A stretch of 64,000 bases of DNA from Candidatus Solirubrobacter pratensis (GCF_000425945.1 NZ_KE384480.1:962599-1026598); one strand, 5' to 3'. Counted from the first letter of the stretch, positions 51,685 through 61,307 are shown. Notes: generated by a model from the letters alone, not told the origin. A program made the numbers and translations.

Positions 51685-52620
51685 ATGCGGTCGAGCGAGA
51701 TCGCGGACGATCCCCTCCTACCCGCGCTTGCGGCGTTCCGTGACGAGGGCCTCGAGGCGGTGCTCGCCCGTCACGGCGTGGGGGTGGCCGACGGCAGCGC
51801 GCGCCTGCTGGCGCACCACCCGGGCGAGCGCTGCACCATGCTCGTCCAAGCACCGGCCGGGCCGCTCGTCGTCAAGGCCTACGCGGCCGACGTCGCACCG
51901 CTCGTGACCGCGATGGATGCGCTGGCAGCCGCCGGTCTGGCCGACGGCCACGCGCCCAGCGTGCCGCCGCTGCTGGCCTACGACCGCGACCTCGCCTTCG
52001 TCGTCATGCCGCTGTTCACGGGGCGCTCGATGCGCGAGCTGATCCGCGCCGGTGAGGGTCGGCGTGCGGGCGATCTCGCCGCGGCCTGGCTGCGCGTTGC
52101 CGCCGGTGCCCGGGTCGAGGTCGGGATCCCCTACGGCCCGCGCGTGCTGCTCGAGCGCCTGCAGCCGTGGTCGCCGCACGTCAGGAGCGCCGATCCGGCG
52201 CTGGCGGCGCGCACCGCCCGGCTCCTGGACGTGCTCGCGGCGGCTCCGGCCGCCGCTCGCGATCCCATCCTCCTGCACGGCGCCTTCTCACCGCGGCACG
52301 TCGTGGAGTTGCCTGACGGGCCGGGTGTCTTCGATCTCGACGGCGTCGGTCACGGCCCCGCGGAGGTCGACGCAGGGATGATGCTCGCCGGCCTATCCCG
52401 CCTGGGCACCGGACCGCGGATCCAGGCGCAGGCCGCCGCCGCGACCGCGGCGTTCCGGGACGGGATCGCCGACGAGGTCGATGCGGAGGCGCTCGTCTGG
52501 TACCAGGCCGTCCAGCTCGTCAAGCTCATCCACTACCTCGCCTTCCGCCGGCCGCCCCGATGGCGTGAGCGCTCCGACGTGCTGCTCGAGGAGGCAGAGC
52601 ACCTGGTGCCGGCGCGCTGA
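51685..52620 (+). CDS. Phosphotransferase (APH)-fold protein, probable pseudokinase
   Basis: The 311-residue protein starts at ATG 51685. The catalytic loop is LLHGAFSPRHVVELPDGPG near residue 196: the Asp of HGD is Ala, as in the homologue at 45423-46736. The metal-binding motif is FDLDGVGHGPAEVDAGMML. The N-lobe has GPLVVKAYAADVAPL with the probable Lys. Two of the three related proteins in this cluster therefore share the same HGA change, which argues against random decay. The function is unknown; carbohydrate or nucleotide binding is possible. Confidence 0.7.
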   Translation: MRSSEIADDPLLPALAAFRDEGLEAVLARHGVGVADGSARLLAHHPGERCTMLVQAPAGPLVVKAYAADVAPLVTAMDALAAAGLADGHAPSVPPLLAYDRDLAFVVMPLFTGRSMRELIRAGEGRRAGDLAAAWLRVAAGARVEVGIPYGPRVLLERLQPWSPHVRSADPALAARTARLLDVLAAAPAAARDPILLHGAFSPRHVVELPDGPGVFDLDGVGHGPAEVDAGMMLAGLSRLGTGPRIQAQAAAATAAFRDGIADEVDAEALVWYQAVQLVKLIHYLAFRRPPRWRERSDVLLEEAEHLVPAR

Positions 52621-52637
52621 CGGCCTGCGCGAGGCGC

Positions 52638-53417
52638 CTACCGCTCCGGCCGCCCGTACTGCCGGAGCATGGCCGGCAGCTCGCGGTAATCGCGCATGAC
52701 GATGTCCGCCCGGCGTGAGCCGCCGGCACCCTCTCGGAGGCCGACGTACTGGATGGCCAGCATCCCCAGGTCTCTTGCGGGTACGACGTCCCGCTTGACG
52801 CTGTCGCCAACGTGCGCGGCCCGCTGGGGGGCGGTGCCGAGCGCTCGCAGGGCGACGAGGAAGATCCGCGGGTCCGGCTTGCGCCAGCCCACCTCATCCG
52901 ACCATGCGATCGCCGCGGGCTCGAAGAAGCAGGCCAACCCGCAGATCTCGAGGTACTGCCGGGTCATCCAGCCGGGGCGGCCGCTCCGGTTGGAGACGAT
53001 TCCGAGCTTGACGCCCCGCTCGCGCAGGCGCCGGAGGGCATCGACGGCGCCGTCCGCGGGCCGAGTCGGGTAATCGCGGAAGAGGAGCTCCAGCCTTCGC
53101 CGGACCTCTGCACCGTCCCGGTCCGTCAGGTCGAGCTCGAGCGAGGTCACGAGGTCGTCGATCGCCTTCGACGCCTCGTGCTCCCTTCCCTCGGCGGTGA
53201 GCCGGGCGAAGGCCAGCGCAGCCTCGGATCTCAAGCGCCTGTACCGATCGATCTCAAGACGCAGCCCGCGCTCCTGCAGCCATGCCGTCAGCTCACCCGA
53301 AAGGCGCCTGCGCGGCACTCGGCCGGGGCGGGACAACAGCGTCAAGCCGACGTCGAATGTGACGGCTTCGACGGGACCGGAGCGATCACGGAGGCTCACG
53401 ACGTCACGCTCTCCCAC
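52638..53417 (-). CDS. HAD-superfamily hydrolase-like protein
   Basis: The 259-residue protein has HAD motifs: VTFDVGLTLLSRPG near residue 20 (motif I, nucleophile Asp kept, second Asp is Gly), LGIVSNRSGRPGW near 140 (motif II), WRKPDPRIFLVAL near 178 (motif III Lys) and HVGDSVKRDVVPARDLG near 200 (motif IV acidic residues). A helical cap lies between motifs I and II. The change in the second motif I Asp, which normally acts as general acid, occurs in several HAD subfamilies and may alter the reaction. It ends 17 nt from the convergent phosphotransferase gene and may be a phosphatase of the glycoconjugate pathway. Confidence 0.85.
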   Translation of the reverse strand: MGERDVVSLRDRSGPVEAVTFDVGLTLLSRPGRVPRRRLSGELTAWLQERGLRLEIDRYRRLRSEAALAFARLTAEGREHEASKAIDDLVTSLELDLTDRDGAEVRRRLELLFRDYPTRPADGAVDALRRLRERGVKLGIVSNRSGRPGWMTRQYLEICGLACFFEPAAIAWSDEVGWRKPDPRIFLVALRALGTAPQRAAHVGDSVKRDVVPARDLGMLAIQYVGLREGAGGSRRADIVMRDYRELPAMLRQYGRPER

Positions 53418-53636
53418 GGCGGCGACGCGTCCATCGGCTCCCGTCCGATGGCACTGCGTCGCTCATGCAATTCTAATTCCTCGCCAACGTAGAGGCGTCG
53501 CGAAAGGTCCGACTCCTGTCCATCGGACGGGGTCCGACGCGTCCGCTGGCGGACCTCCGCCGTTCGCGTGGTTTACGTCGCTCAGGCACACGAAATCCTG
53601 CTGGTACTGGGGATCCGCAACGCCGGGAGCCGGCTC

Positions 53637-55013
53637 ATGAGCACAAGCGCAGCGGCCCGACCGGTTCCGCCCGCTCGGGGGCGTGGGCTGAGAAAGGTCA
53701 TCGGGGCGTCTCTGATCGGGACGTCGCTGGAGTGGTACGACTTCTTCCTCTACGGCACTGCTGCGGCGCTCGTCTTCAACAAGCTGTTCTTCCCGACGTT
53801 CGACCCGCTCGTGGGCACGCTGCTGGCCTTTACGACGTACGCGGTGGGGTTCGTCGCGCGGCCGATCGGCGGCGCGCTCTTCGGCCACTACGGTGACCGG
53901 GTCGGTCGCCGCCGGATCCTGGTGATCACGCTGATCATCATGGGCGCTGCCACGTTCCTGATCGGCTGCCTGCCGACCTACGGCGACATCGGCGTCGCCG
54001 CGCCGATCCTGCTGGTGACGCTGCGCTTCGTGCAGGGCCTCGGCCTCGGTGGCGAGTGGGGCGGCGCCGTGCTGATGGTTGCCGAGCACGGCGAGGAGCG
54101 GCGCCGCGGCCTGAATTCGAGCTGGCCCCAGGTCGGGGTGCCGGCCGGCAACCTGCTGGCCGCCGGCGTCCTGGCCGTCATGGCGGCCGTTCTGTCGGAC
54201 TCCGCGTTCCAGTCGTGGGGATGGCGCCTGCCCTTCCTGCTGAGCGCCGTGCTGGTCGGCGTGGGCCTGTGGATCCGGCTCACCGTCCAGGAGTCGCCGC
54301 TGTTCCAGCAGCTCGAGGAGCAGGGCGAGAAGGCGAAGGCGCCGCTGGTCAAGGTCGTCAAGTGCTATCCGCGGCAGCTCGCGATCGCGGTCGCCGCGCG
54401 CTTCGGCACCGACGTCGCCTTCTACACCTTCGCGCTGTTCATCTTGACGTACGTGACCACCGAGCTGGGGCTGTCGAAGAGCGTTGCGCTCGACGGCGTG
54501 CTGATCGGCTCCGCCTGCCAGCTGGTGCTCATCCCGACCTTCGGATATCTCTCGGATCGGGTCGGCAGGCGCCCGATCTACCTCGGGGGCGCGATCGGCG
54601 CGGCCGCCTGGGTGTTCGCGTTCTTCGCGCTGCTGGATACCAAGTCGGCAGGCTTGGTCATCGTGGCCGCGGTGGGTGGGTTGGCGTTCCATGCGGCGAT
54701 GTACGGGCCGCAGGCCGCCTTCATCACGGAGCTGTTCGGCACGGAGGTGCGCTACTCCGGGGCATCGCTGGGGTATCAGCTCGCCGGGGTGCTCGGCGGC
54801 GCGCTGGCCCCGATCATCGCCATCGCGCTGCTCGACCGCTTCGGCACGGGGTTCGCCGTGGCGGCGTACGTCCTGGCGGCGCTGGTCATCACGATCACCG
54901 CCGTGTTGGTGGCTCGCGAGACCGCCGCGATCCGGCTGACGGCAGAGCGGGCACCGGAGGAGTTGGCGGCAGAGCAGGCGCCCGAGACTCCGCTGCAGCG
55001 GGTGTTCCATTGA
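53637..55013 (+). CDS. MFS transporter, metabolite:H+ symporter (MHS/ProP-like) family
   Basis: The 458-residue protein has 12 predicted helices and MHS signatures: LIGTSLEWYDFFLYGTAAAL near residue 28, FGHYGDRVGRRRILVITL near 82, LGLGGEWGGAVLMVAEHG near 133 and YLSDRVGRRPIYLGG near 300. MHS proteins import organic acids, betaines or related compounds with protons. The start ATG 53637 is chosen because homologues begin close to the first helix; an upstream GTG exists. It is directly followed by HyuA/HyuB-type genes, so it probably imports their substrate. Its stop overlaps the next TTG start by 4 nt. Confidence 0.9.
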   Translation: MSTSAAARPVPPARGRGLRKVIGASLIGTSLEWYDFFLYGTAAALVFNKLFFPTFDPLVGTLLAFTTYAVGFVARPIGGALFGHYGDRVGRRRILVITLIIMGAATFLIGCLPTYGDIGVAAPILLVTLRFVQGLGLGGEWGGAVLMVAEHGEERRRGLNSSWPQVGVPAGNLLAAGVLAVMAAVLSDSAFQSWGWRLPFLLSAVLVGVGLWIRLTVQESPLFQQLEEQGEKAKAPLVKVVKCYPRQLAIAVAARFGTDVAFYTFALFILTYVTTELGLSKSVALDGVLIGSACQLVLIPTFGYLSDRVGRRPIYLGGAIGAAAWVFAFFALLDTKSAGLVIVAAVGGLAFHAAMYGPQAAFITELFGTEVRYSGASLGYQLAGVLGGALAPIIAIALLDRFGTGFAVAAYVLAALVITITAVLVARETAAIRLTAERAPEELAAEQAPETPLQRVFH

Positions 55014-56986
55014 ACAGCGCGACCGGGACGCGGCTGGGCGTCGATGTCGGTGGCACGTTCACCGACCTGGTGGCGCTCGTCGACGGGCGCGTGCGTACGG
55101 CCAAGGTGCCGTCGACGCCTGCCGACCAGTCCGAGGGCGTGCTGGCCGCGGTGCGGGCGGGCGAGGTCGCCGGCGTGGAGGCCTTCGCGCACGGGATGAC
55201 GGTCGCGACGAATGCGCTGTTGGAGCGGCGGGGCGCGCGGACCGCGCTCGTGACCACCGCCGGCTTCCGGGACATCCTGGAGATCGGCAGGCAGAACCGT
55301 CCGCACTTGTACGACCTCACGCAGGACCGGCCGCCGGGCCTGATCCCCCGCGAGCTGCGGTTCTGCGTTCGTGAGCGCATGGGGCCGGAGGGCGAGCTCA
55401 TCGCGCTTGACGAGGCCGGCGTCCGCGACGTGGTGGCGCGGCTGGCCGAGAGCGGCGTCGACTCTGTCGCCGTCTGCCTGCTGTTCGCCTTCGACCACCC
55501 GGAGCACGAGCGTCGTGTGGGCGAGGCGATCCGTGCAGCGCTGCCCGACGTGCACGTCTCGCTGTCCTGCGAGGTGCTGCCGGAGTTCCGCGAGTACGAG
55601 CGGTTCGCCACCACCGCCGCGGATGCCTACCTGGCGCCGAAGCTCGCGGCGTACCTGCAGAACCTTGCCCGCAAGGTGGTCGACGCAGATGTGCCGGAGC
55701 CACGCGTCATGCAGTCCTCCGGCGGCGTGGTCGAGCTGCCCACGGCGGCCGCGCTGGCGTCGGGCTGCGTGCTGTCGGGTCCCGCCGGCGGGGTGGTCGG
55801 CGCGGCCTATGTCGGCGAGGCGAGCGGCTACGGCAACCTGTTGACGTTCGACATGGGCGGCACGAGCACCGACGTCGCCCCGATCGTCGACGGCGAGGCG
55901 CAGACCACGACGGACGCAGTCGTGGCCGGCGTGCCGATCCGCCACCCGATGGTCGACGTCCACACGGTCAGCGCCGGCGGCGGATCGATCGCCCGCGCGG
56001 ACGCCGGCGGAGCGCTGCGCGTGGGCCCGGAGTCGGCGGGCGCCGTGCCGGGTCCCGCGTGCTACGACCGCGGCGGCACCGAGCCGACGGTCACCGACGC
56101 GAACCTCTTCATCGGGCTGCTCGCCGACGGCGCCGTGCTGGGCGGCGGGGAGGTCGTCCTGCGCCGTGCGCTCGCGGAGCAAGCGCTCTCGCAGGTAGGG
56201 CGGCGGCTGGGCCTGGACGCGCTGGAGACCGCGCTCGGCGTCATCCGCGTCGCCGACGCCGAGATGGTGCGCGCGCTGCGCGTGGTGAGCGTGGAGCGCG
56301 GGCTGGACCCGCGCGACTTCGCGCTGGCGGCGTTCGGCGGCGCGGGCGGGATGCACGCGTGCTCGCTCGCCGAGGAGCTCGGGATGCGCAGCGTGCTGGT
56401 CCCGCGCGCGAGTGGCGTCCTCAGCGCCCTCGGCCTCGCCATCTCCGACCTGCGGCGAGATTTCGTGCATCCGCTGATCGGCGGCCTGGACGACCTCGGC
56501 CGCGCCGCGATCGAGGACGGCTTCCAAGCCCTCGAGCGCGAGGCCCGCGAGGCACTGCACGACCCGCAGATCACGCGCCGCGCCGACCTGCGCTATCGCC
56601 GGCAGGCGTTCGAGCTGACGGTGGACGGCGACGACCTCGACGCGCTCGCCGAGCGCCTCCACGACGCTCACGAGCGGCGCTACGGGTACGCGATGCCGGA
56701 AGAGCCGGTCGAGCTCGTGGCGCTGCGCCTGGTCGCGATCGAGCCCGTCGTCAAGCCGCCGCTGCGCGAGCCCACGGGCCGGGGCGACGCCGTGTGCAGC
56801 CGCCGCGAGGTCCACATCGAGGGCGAGTGGCGCACGGTCGACGTCCTGGGGCGCGACCGCATGGGGAGCGGCAGCACAGTGGTCGGACCGGCGATCGTGG
56901 AGTTTGCCGAGGCGACCTGCCTGGTGCGTCCCGGCTGGCGTGGCGAGGTCGACCCCGCCGGGACGCTCGTGCTGGAGCGAGACTGA
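55010..56986 (+). CDS. Hydantoinase/oxoprolinase subunit A (HyuA) family protein
   Basis: The 658-residue protein is of the HyuA/N-methylhydantoinase A type, with the N-terminal ATP-binding GVDVGGTFTDLVALV near residue 10, HGMTVATNALLERRGA near 61, GPAGGVVGAAYVGEASGYGNLLTFDMGGTSTD (split over 258-290) and FGGAGGMHACSLAEELGM near 440. With HyuB it forms an ATP-dependent amidohydrolase acting on hydantoins, 5-oxoproline-like rings, or related carboxylase substrates. Start TTG 55010 overlaps the transporter stop (TTGA); no better start precedes GVDVGG. The exact substrate is unknown. Confidence 0.9.
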   Translation: MNSATGTRLGVDVGGTFTDLVALVDGRVRTAKVPSTPADQSEGVLAAVRAGEVAGVEAFAHGMTVATNALLERRGARTALVTTAGFRDILEIGRQNRPHLYDLTQDRPPGLIPRELRFCVRERMGPEGELIALDEAGVRDVVARLAESGVDSVAVCLLFAFDHPEHERRVGEAIRAALPDVHVSLSCEVLPEFREYERFATTAADAYLAPKLAAYLQNLARKVVDADVPEPRVMQSSGGVVELPTAAALASGCVLSGPAGGVVGAAYVGEASGYGNLLTFDMGGTSTDVAPIVDGEAQTTTDAVVAGVPIRHPMVDVHTVSAGGGSIARADAGGALRVGPESAGAVPGPACYDRGGTEPTVTDANLFIGLLADGAVLGGGEVVLRRALAEQALSQVGRRLGLDALETALGVIRVADAEMVRALRVVSVERGLDPRDFALAAFGGAGGMHACSLAEELGMRSVLVPRASGVLSALGLAISDLRRDFVHPLIGGLDDLGRAAIEDGFQALEREAREALHDPQITRRADLRYRRQAFELTVDGDDLDALAERLHDAHERRYGYAMPEEPVELVALRLVAIEPVVKPPLREPTGRGDAVCSRREVHIEGEWRTVDVLGRDRMGSGSTVVGPAIVEFAEATCLVRPGWRGEVDPAGTLVLERD

Positions 56987-56987
56987 C

Positions 56988-58541
56988 ATGACGATCACCG
57001 ATCAGCGCAGGCTGGACCCCGTCACGCTGTCCGTCCTGTCGAGCGCGCTCGCGGGCATCGCCGAGGAGATGGGGGCCGTCCTCATCCGCGGCGCGTACTC
57101 GTCGAACATCAAGGAGCGCCGCGACTGCTCGGCGGCGCTGTTCGACGCCCGCGGCCGGATGGTCGCCCAAGCCGAGCACATTCCGGTCCACCTCGGCGCC
57201 ATGCCCGAGGCGGTGGCGTCCGTGATGGCACGCGACCCCCGCCCCGGCGACGTGTTCGCGATCAACGACCCGTTCTCCGGCGGGACGCACCTCCCCGACA
57301 TCACCCTGGTCTCCCCGCTGGCCCCAGAGGGTGAGGTGATCGGATTCGCGGTCACGCGCGCGCATCACTCCGATGTCGGCGGCATGAGCCCGGGCTCCAT
57401 GCCCGCGGACTCTCGCTCCATCTTCCAGGAAGGGCTGATCATCCCGCCTGTGCGACTCGTCCGTGACGGCGAGTACGTCAGCGACGTGCTCGAGCTGATC
57501 CAGGCCAACGTCCGGACTCCGGACGTCCGGCGCGGCGACCTCCGCGCCCAGATCGCGGCAAACCGCCTCGCCGAGGCCCGGCTCGGCGAGCTGATCCAGC
57601 GCCGCGGTCGCGAGCAGGTCGAGACCGCCTTCACCGAGGTGATCGACTACACCGAGCGGCGCACGCGCGAGACGCTGAGAAGCCTGCCCGACGGGACCGC
57701 CACGGCCGGGAGCGAGATCGAGGGTGACGGGGTCACCGACGAAGACATCCCCATCCGCGTCCGCGTCACCATCGACGGCGACCGTCTCGTCATCGACTTC
57801 GACGGCACGGCCTCGGCGGTTGCCGGCAACGTCAACTGCACGATCGCGGTCACCCGCTCGGCGTGCCTGTTCGCGTTGCGCGTGCTGCTGCCGAGCGACA
57901 TCCCCGCCAACGCCGGCTCGTTCGCGCCGCTGGACATCCGCGTGCCCGGTCGGTCGCTGGTGTGCGCACAACGACCGTCGGCCGTCGTGGCCGGCAACGT
58001 GGAGACCAGCCAGCGCGTCGCCGACACCGTCCTGCTGGCGCTGGCCGAGCTCATCGACGGGCTCCCTGCCCAGGGGCAGGGCACGATGAACAACGTCGTC
58101 ATCGGCGGCGCCGGCTGGACCTACTACGAGACGATCGGCGGCGGCCAGGGCGCCGGCCCCCGGGGCCCGGGACCGTCCGGCGTCCACGTCGGCATGAGCA
58201 ACACGCTCAACACGCCGATCGAGGCGCTCGAGACCGAGTATCCGATGCGCGTGGAGTCCTACGCGCTCGTGGACGACTCGGGCGGGGCGGGCCGGCATCA
58301 CGGCGGCGACGGGATCGAGCGCGTGATCCGCGTCCTGGAGCCCGCGACCCTCTCGCTGCTCACCGACCGGCGCCGCCACCGGCCGGCGGGGCTGCAGGGC
58401 GGCGAGCCCGGGCAGCCCGGCGAGAACCGGCTCAACTGCGAGTCTCTGGCGCCGAAGGCAACCCGCGAGCTGGCGGCGGGCGACGTGGTGAGCGTCCGCA
58501 CGCCCGGGGGAGGCGGCTGGGGAACCCCGCCGAGCGGCTGA
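56988..58541 (+). CDS. Hydantoinase/oxoprolinase subunit B (HyuB) family protein
   Basis: The 517-residue protein matches HyuB: DPVTLSVLSSALAGIAEEMG at the N-terminus, AEHIPVHLGAMPEAV near 70, NDPFSGGTHLPDITLV near 95, HHSDVGGMSPGSMP near 128 and GGAGRHHGGDGIER near 430. The His/Asp residues in the GGTHLPD and HHSDVGG segments are probable metal ligands. It is the partner of HyuA, 1 nt downstream of its stop, and completes a transporter-HyuA-HyuB operon. It ends 72 nt from the convergent LuxR regulator gene. Confidence 0.92.
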   Translation: MTITDQRRLDPVTLSVLSSALAGIAEEMGAVLIRGAYSSNIKERRDCSAALFDARGRMVAQAEHIPVHLGAMPEAVASVMARDPRPGDVFAINDPFSGGTHLPDITLVSPLAPEGEVIGFAVTRAHHSDVGGMSPGSMPADSRSIFQEGLIIPPVRLVRDGEYVSDVLELIQANVRTPDVRRGDLRAQIAANRLAEARLGELIQRRGREQVETAFTEVIDYTERRTRETLRSLPDGTATAGSEIEGDGVTDEDIPIRVRVTIDGDRLVIDFDGTASAVAGNVNCTIAVTRSACLFALRVLLPSDIPANAGSFAPLDIRVPGRSLVCAQRPSAVVAGNVETSQRVADTVLLALAELIDGLPAQGQGTMNNVVIGGAGWTYYETIGGGQGAGPRGPGPSGVHVGMSNTLNTPIEALETEYPMRVESYALVDDSGGAGRHHGGDGIERVIRVLEPATLSLLTDRRRHRPAGLQGGEPGQPGENRLNCESLAPKATRELAAGDVVSVRTPGGGGWGTPPSG

Positions 58542-58613
58542 CCAGGCTCGCCGGCAGCACTTCGCTGAGGACGACTGCTGCGCGGCCCGCCGCTGCTGGT
58601 TCGGCGGTGCGAG

Positions 58614-61307
58614 TCAACGCCGGACGAAGAGCCCGCGCTCGCGGGCGCGGGTGACTGCTTCGCGACGCGTGTGCGCGTCGAGCTTGGCGTAGATGTGGCG
58701 GAGGTGCGTGCGGACGGTGTTGGCCGAGAGGTACAGCTCTCCGGCGATCTCGTCCGCTTTGAGGCTGCCGGGCAGGTAGCTGAGAACCCGCAGTTCAGCC
58801 GGGCTGAGCTCGTCCGACCGTGGCATCGCCTCATCAGTGGGCGGCGAGCATCCGGCTAACACCTCGAGGATCGCCGTCAGCTGCGCCGGGTCGGCGGTGC
58901 GCCGGCGTGGGTGGTCCTTGAGCAGATCCCGCGCAGGCGGCAGCACGAAGGGCAGGATGAGCCGCTGGGTGGTCGCGAGCTCGAGCGCCCGATCGAGGGA
59001 GCGCTCGGCGGCGCGCGGGTCCCCGAGCCGATCGCGGGCGACGGCGTCGTACAGCAGCGCCTGGATTCGCGACCCTGCGAAGCGGATCGGCTCGTCCACG
59101 GGCTCGAGCGCGGGCGCGACGACGTCGACGGCGTCCTGTGGTCTTCCCTCGGCGAGACAGAGGGCCGCCTCGGAGACCCGGAGGACCGTGCGGTCGCGCA
59201 ACTGCGGATCGATGCCGGCGAGGCAGGCGCGGGCCGCCACGGTGTCGCCGAGCGCCACGTGGGTGTGCACCAGCCGGCTCTGCAGCGCGACACCGAGCGC
59301 GTGCTCGGACGCGAGCAACCGCTGCACCCCCTCCGCCGCCCTGAACGCCGCGAGCGCGTCGTCGAGCCGACCCTGTGCGAAGCGCAGCAGCCCGCCCCCG
59401 TATTGCAGGAGGAACACGAGGCCGGGTTCGCGATCGTGGCGCAGCGTGCGCTCTGCGCGATCGAGCGATCGCTCCGCGTCCTGGAAGCGACCGAGCCACA
59501 CGTAGGCGGTCCCGCGTACCGCCAGAGCGCTGGCGAGGACCGGGTGCTCACCCCAGCCATTGGACTCGCCGATGGTCACCGCCTCGTCAGCGAGCTCGAC
59601 CATGACGGAGAACGGCGACCCGTTGAGCACCGACGCGAGGCCGAGGTACGCGAGACAGCTGATCTCGAGATAGGGCCGTCGGATCCGGCGCGCCAGCGCG
59701 AGTGCTCGTTGCAGGTCACGGCGGGCATCCTCGAGCTGCGACGCCCAGAGCTCGGCGGTGCCCAGGTTCACCAGCGCCATGGCGTAGACATCCTTGTCGA
59801 GGGCGAGCTCCTGGGGCATGGGAGCGGCCAACGCCGCCTGGAGCGATCGCATCGCCTCCGACAGGGCTTCCAGGTCGCCGCGCCAGCAGGCCAGCCACAC
59901 TCGCATGCCCGACACGCGAAGGTCGAAGCGCCGCCTTCGCTCCGCTGGGACCCCGGTGGCGAGCCCCTCGGCGTGGCGGATGTGCACATCGGCCTCGTCG
60001 ACCGCGCCGTCCATGATCGCCGCTCCGGTGAACGCGATCGCAAGCTCCGCGTCGGTTGCTTGCGCTTCGGTCGGAAAGGCGGCCAGCAGCGCGTGGATGG
60101 TCGCCGCACGCCCGTCCAGGGTCAGATCGAGAAAGTGCTCGGCGAGCATGCGGCCGGCGTGCGACCAGTCATGGCCGGCCTGCGCGTGGCGAGTCGCCTC
60201 GACGACGTACTCGTGCTGCTCGTACCACCGCGCGGCGGCACGATGCAACGGCCGGATGATCGTCGCGTCGGTCCGGCGCAGCTCGCGCTCCAGGAGGTCG
60301 GCGAAGAGGCGGTGGTAGCGAAACCAGGACCGCCCGGCGTCGAGCGCTGTGACGAATGCGTTGTGATCCTCGAGGCATTGGAGGATCCGCTCGGACCCCG
60401 AGCCGCCGGTGAGGACGTCGGCCAGCGGACCGCTGACGCGGTCCAGCACGGACGTGCGCAACAGAAGGTCGCGTGCCTCCGGCGTCCGGCGCTCCAGCAC
60501 CTCGGCGAGGAGATAGTCGCCCACGTTGCGATCGCCGCCGCAGAACTCGGTGACGAACCGCTCCGGGTCGGGATGGCCGGCGAGCGTGATCGCCGCCAGC
60601 CGGAGGCCGGCGGCCCAGCCTTCGGTGCGATGGTGCAGCAGGGCTACGGCGCCGTCGGAGAGGCTGATCCCCGCTTCCTCGAGAAGCTCCCGCGTCTCGG
60701 GTATCGAGAAGCGAAGGTCCGGATCTCGAATCTCCGTCAGCACACCCTCCAGACGCAGGCGATGCAACCCAAGCCGCGGCTCCACCCGGGTTCCCAGCGC
60801 GACCCGCATCTGGGCCGGCACACGTTGCAGGAAAAGCTCCAGACAGTCGAGCCCGTCGGTGGAGTCGAGCTCGTGGAGGTCGTCGATGACCAGCACGACG
60901 GGGTGCTCGAGCGCCTGCAGATCGGCGAGCAGCCGCTCGACCACCACATGGGCGAGAAGGCCCGGCGCCGGGCTCACATGCCTGACGAGGCGATCCCCGC
61001 TGACCGCCGCAGCCACCTCATGCACCACCGCCACCCAGAAGCGCTGCCCATCGCGCTCGCCTCGCTCGACCGATACCCAGGCCACGCGACCGCCGAGATC
61101 TTCTGCTTCGACCCACGACCGCAGCAACATGGACTTGCCACTCCCGGCCGGTCCGCAGACCAGGACGACTCCACCGCCCGGCGCCGCTGACAGGCGTGCG
61201 GACAGCCGCCCGCGGCGGATGAGCCGATGTCCCGGAGCGGCGTGGTGCCAGGCGTGCGGTCGCAGCCAAGCGACCTGCTCGGCAATCGTCTCGGCGTTGT
61301 GGCTCAC
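58614..61307 (-). CDS. LuxR-family regulator, LAL (MalT-like) type
   Basis: The 897-residue regulator has an N-terminal STAND ATPase with Walker A VCGPAGSGKSMLLRSW near residue 50 and Walker B VVLVIDDLHELDS near 137. A long helical, TPR-like region covers about 350-800, and a C-terminal LuxR helix-turn-helix ends the protein (LSPAELRVLSYLPGSLKADE, then LYLSANTVRTHLRHIYAKL near 860). LAL proteins activate transcription in response to a ligand and ATP. It lies convergent to the HyuA/HyuB operon, which it may control, though LAL targets are often further away. The start GTG 61307 lacks a strong ribosome site, so the N-terminus is uncertain by some residues. Confidence 0.9.
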   Translation of the reverse strand: MSHNAETIAEQVAWLRPHAWHHAAPGHRLIRRGRLSARLSAAPGGGVVLVCGPAGSGKSMLLRSWVEAEDLGGRVAWVSVERGERDGQRFWVAVVHEVAAAVSGDRLVRHVSPAPGLLAHVVVERLLADLQALEHPVVLVIDDLHELDSTDGLDCLELFLQRVPAQMRVALGTRVEPRLGLHRLRLEGVLTEIRDPDLRFSIPETRELLEEAGISLSDGAVALLHHRTEGWAAGLRLAAITLAGHPDPERFVTEFCGGDRNVGDYLLAEVLERRTPEARDLLLRTSVLDRVSGPLADVLTGGSGSERILQCLEDHNAFVTALDAGRSWFRYHRLFADLLERELRRTDATIIRPLHRAAARWYEQHEYVVEATRHAQAGHDWSHAGRMLAEHFLDLTLDGRAATIHALLAAFPTEAQATDAELAIAFTGAAIMDGAVDEADVHIRHAEGLATGVPAERRRRFDLRVSGMRVWLACWRGDLEALSEAMRSLQAALAAPMPQELALDKDVYAMALVNLGTAELWASQLEDARRDLQRALALARRIRRPYLEISCLAYLGLASVLNGSPFSVMVELADEAVTIGESNGWGEHPVLASALAVRGTAYVWLGRFQDAERSLDRAERTLRHDREPGLVFLLQYGGGLLRFAQGRLDDALAAFRAAEGVQRLLASEHALGVALQSRLVHTHVALGDTVAARACLAGIDPQLRDRTVLRVSEAALCLAEGRPQDAVDVVAPALEPVDEPIRFAGSRIQALLYDAVARDRLGDPRAAERSLDRALELATTQRLILPFVLPPARDLLKDHPRRRTADPAQLTAILEVLAGCSPPTDEAMPRSDELSPAELRVLSYLPGSLKADEIAGELYLSANTVRTHLRHIYAKLDAHTRREAVTRARERGLFVRR

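Noticed and set aside
49831..52620. 929-codon plus-strand frame ending in the third phosphotransferase-fold gene
   Set aside because: The first 618 codons are antisense to the MsbA-type exporter and show only shadow-frame composition; the real gene starts at ATG 51685.
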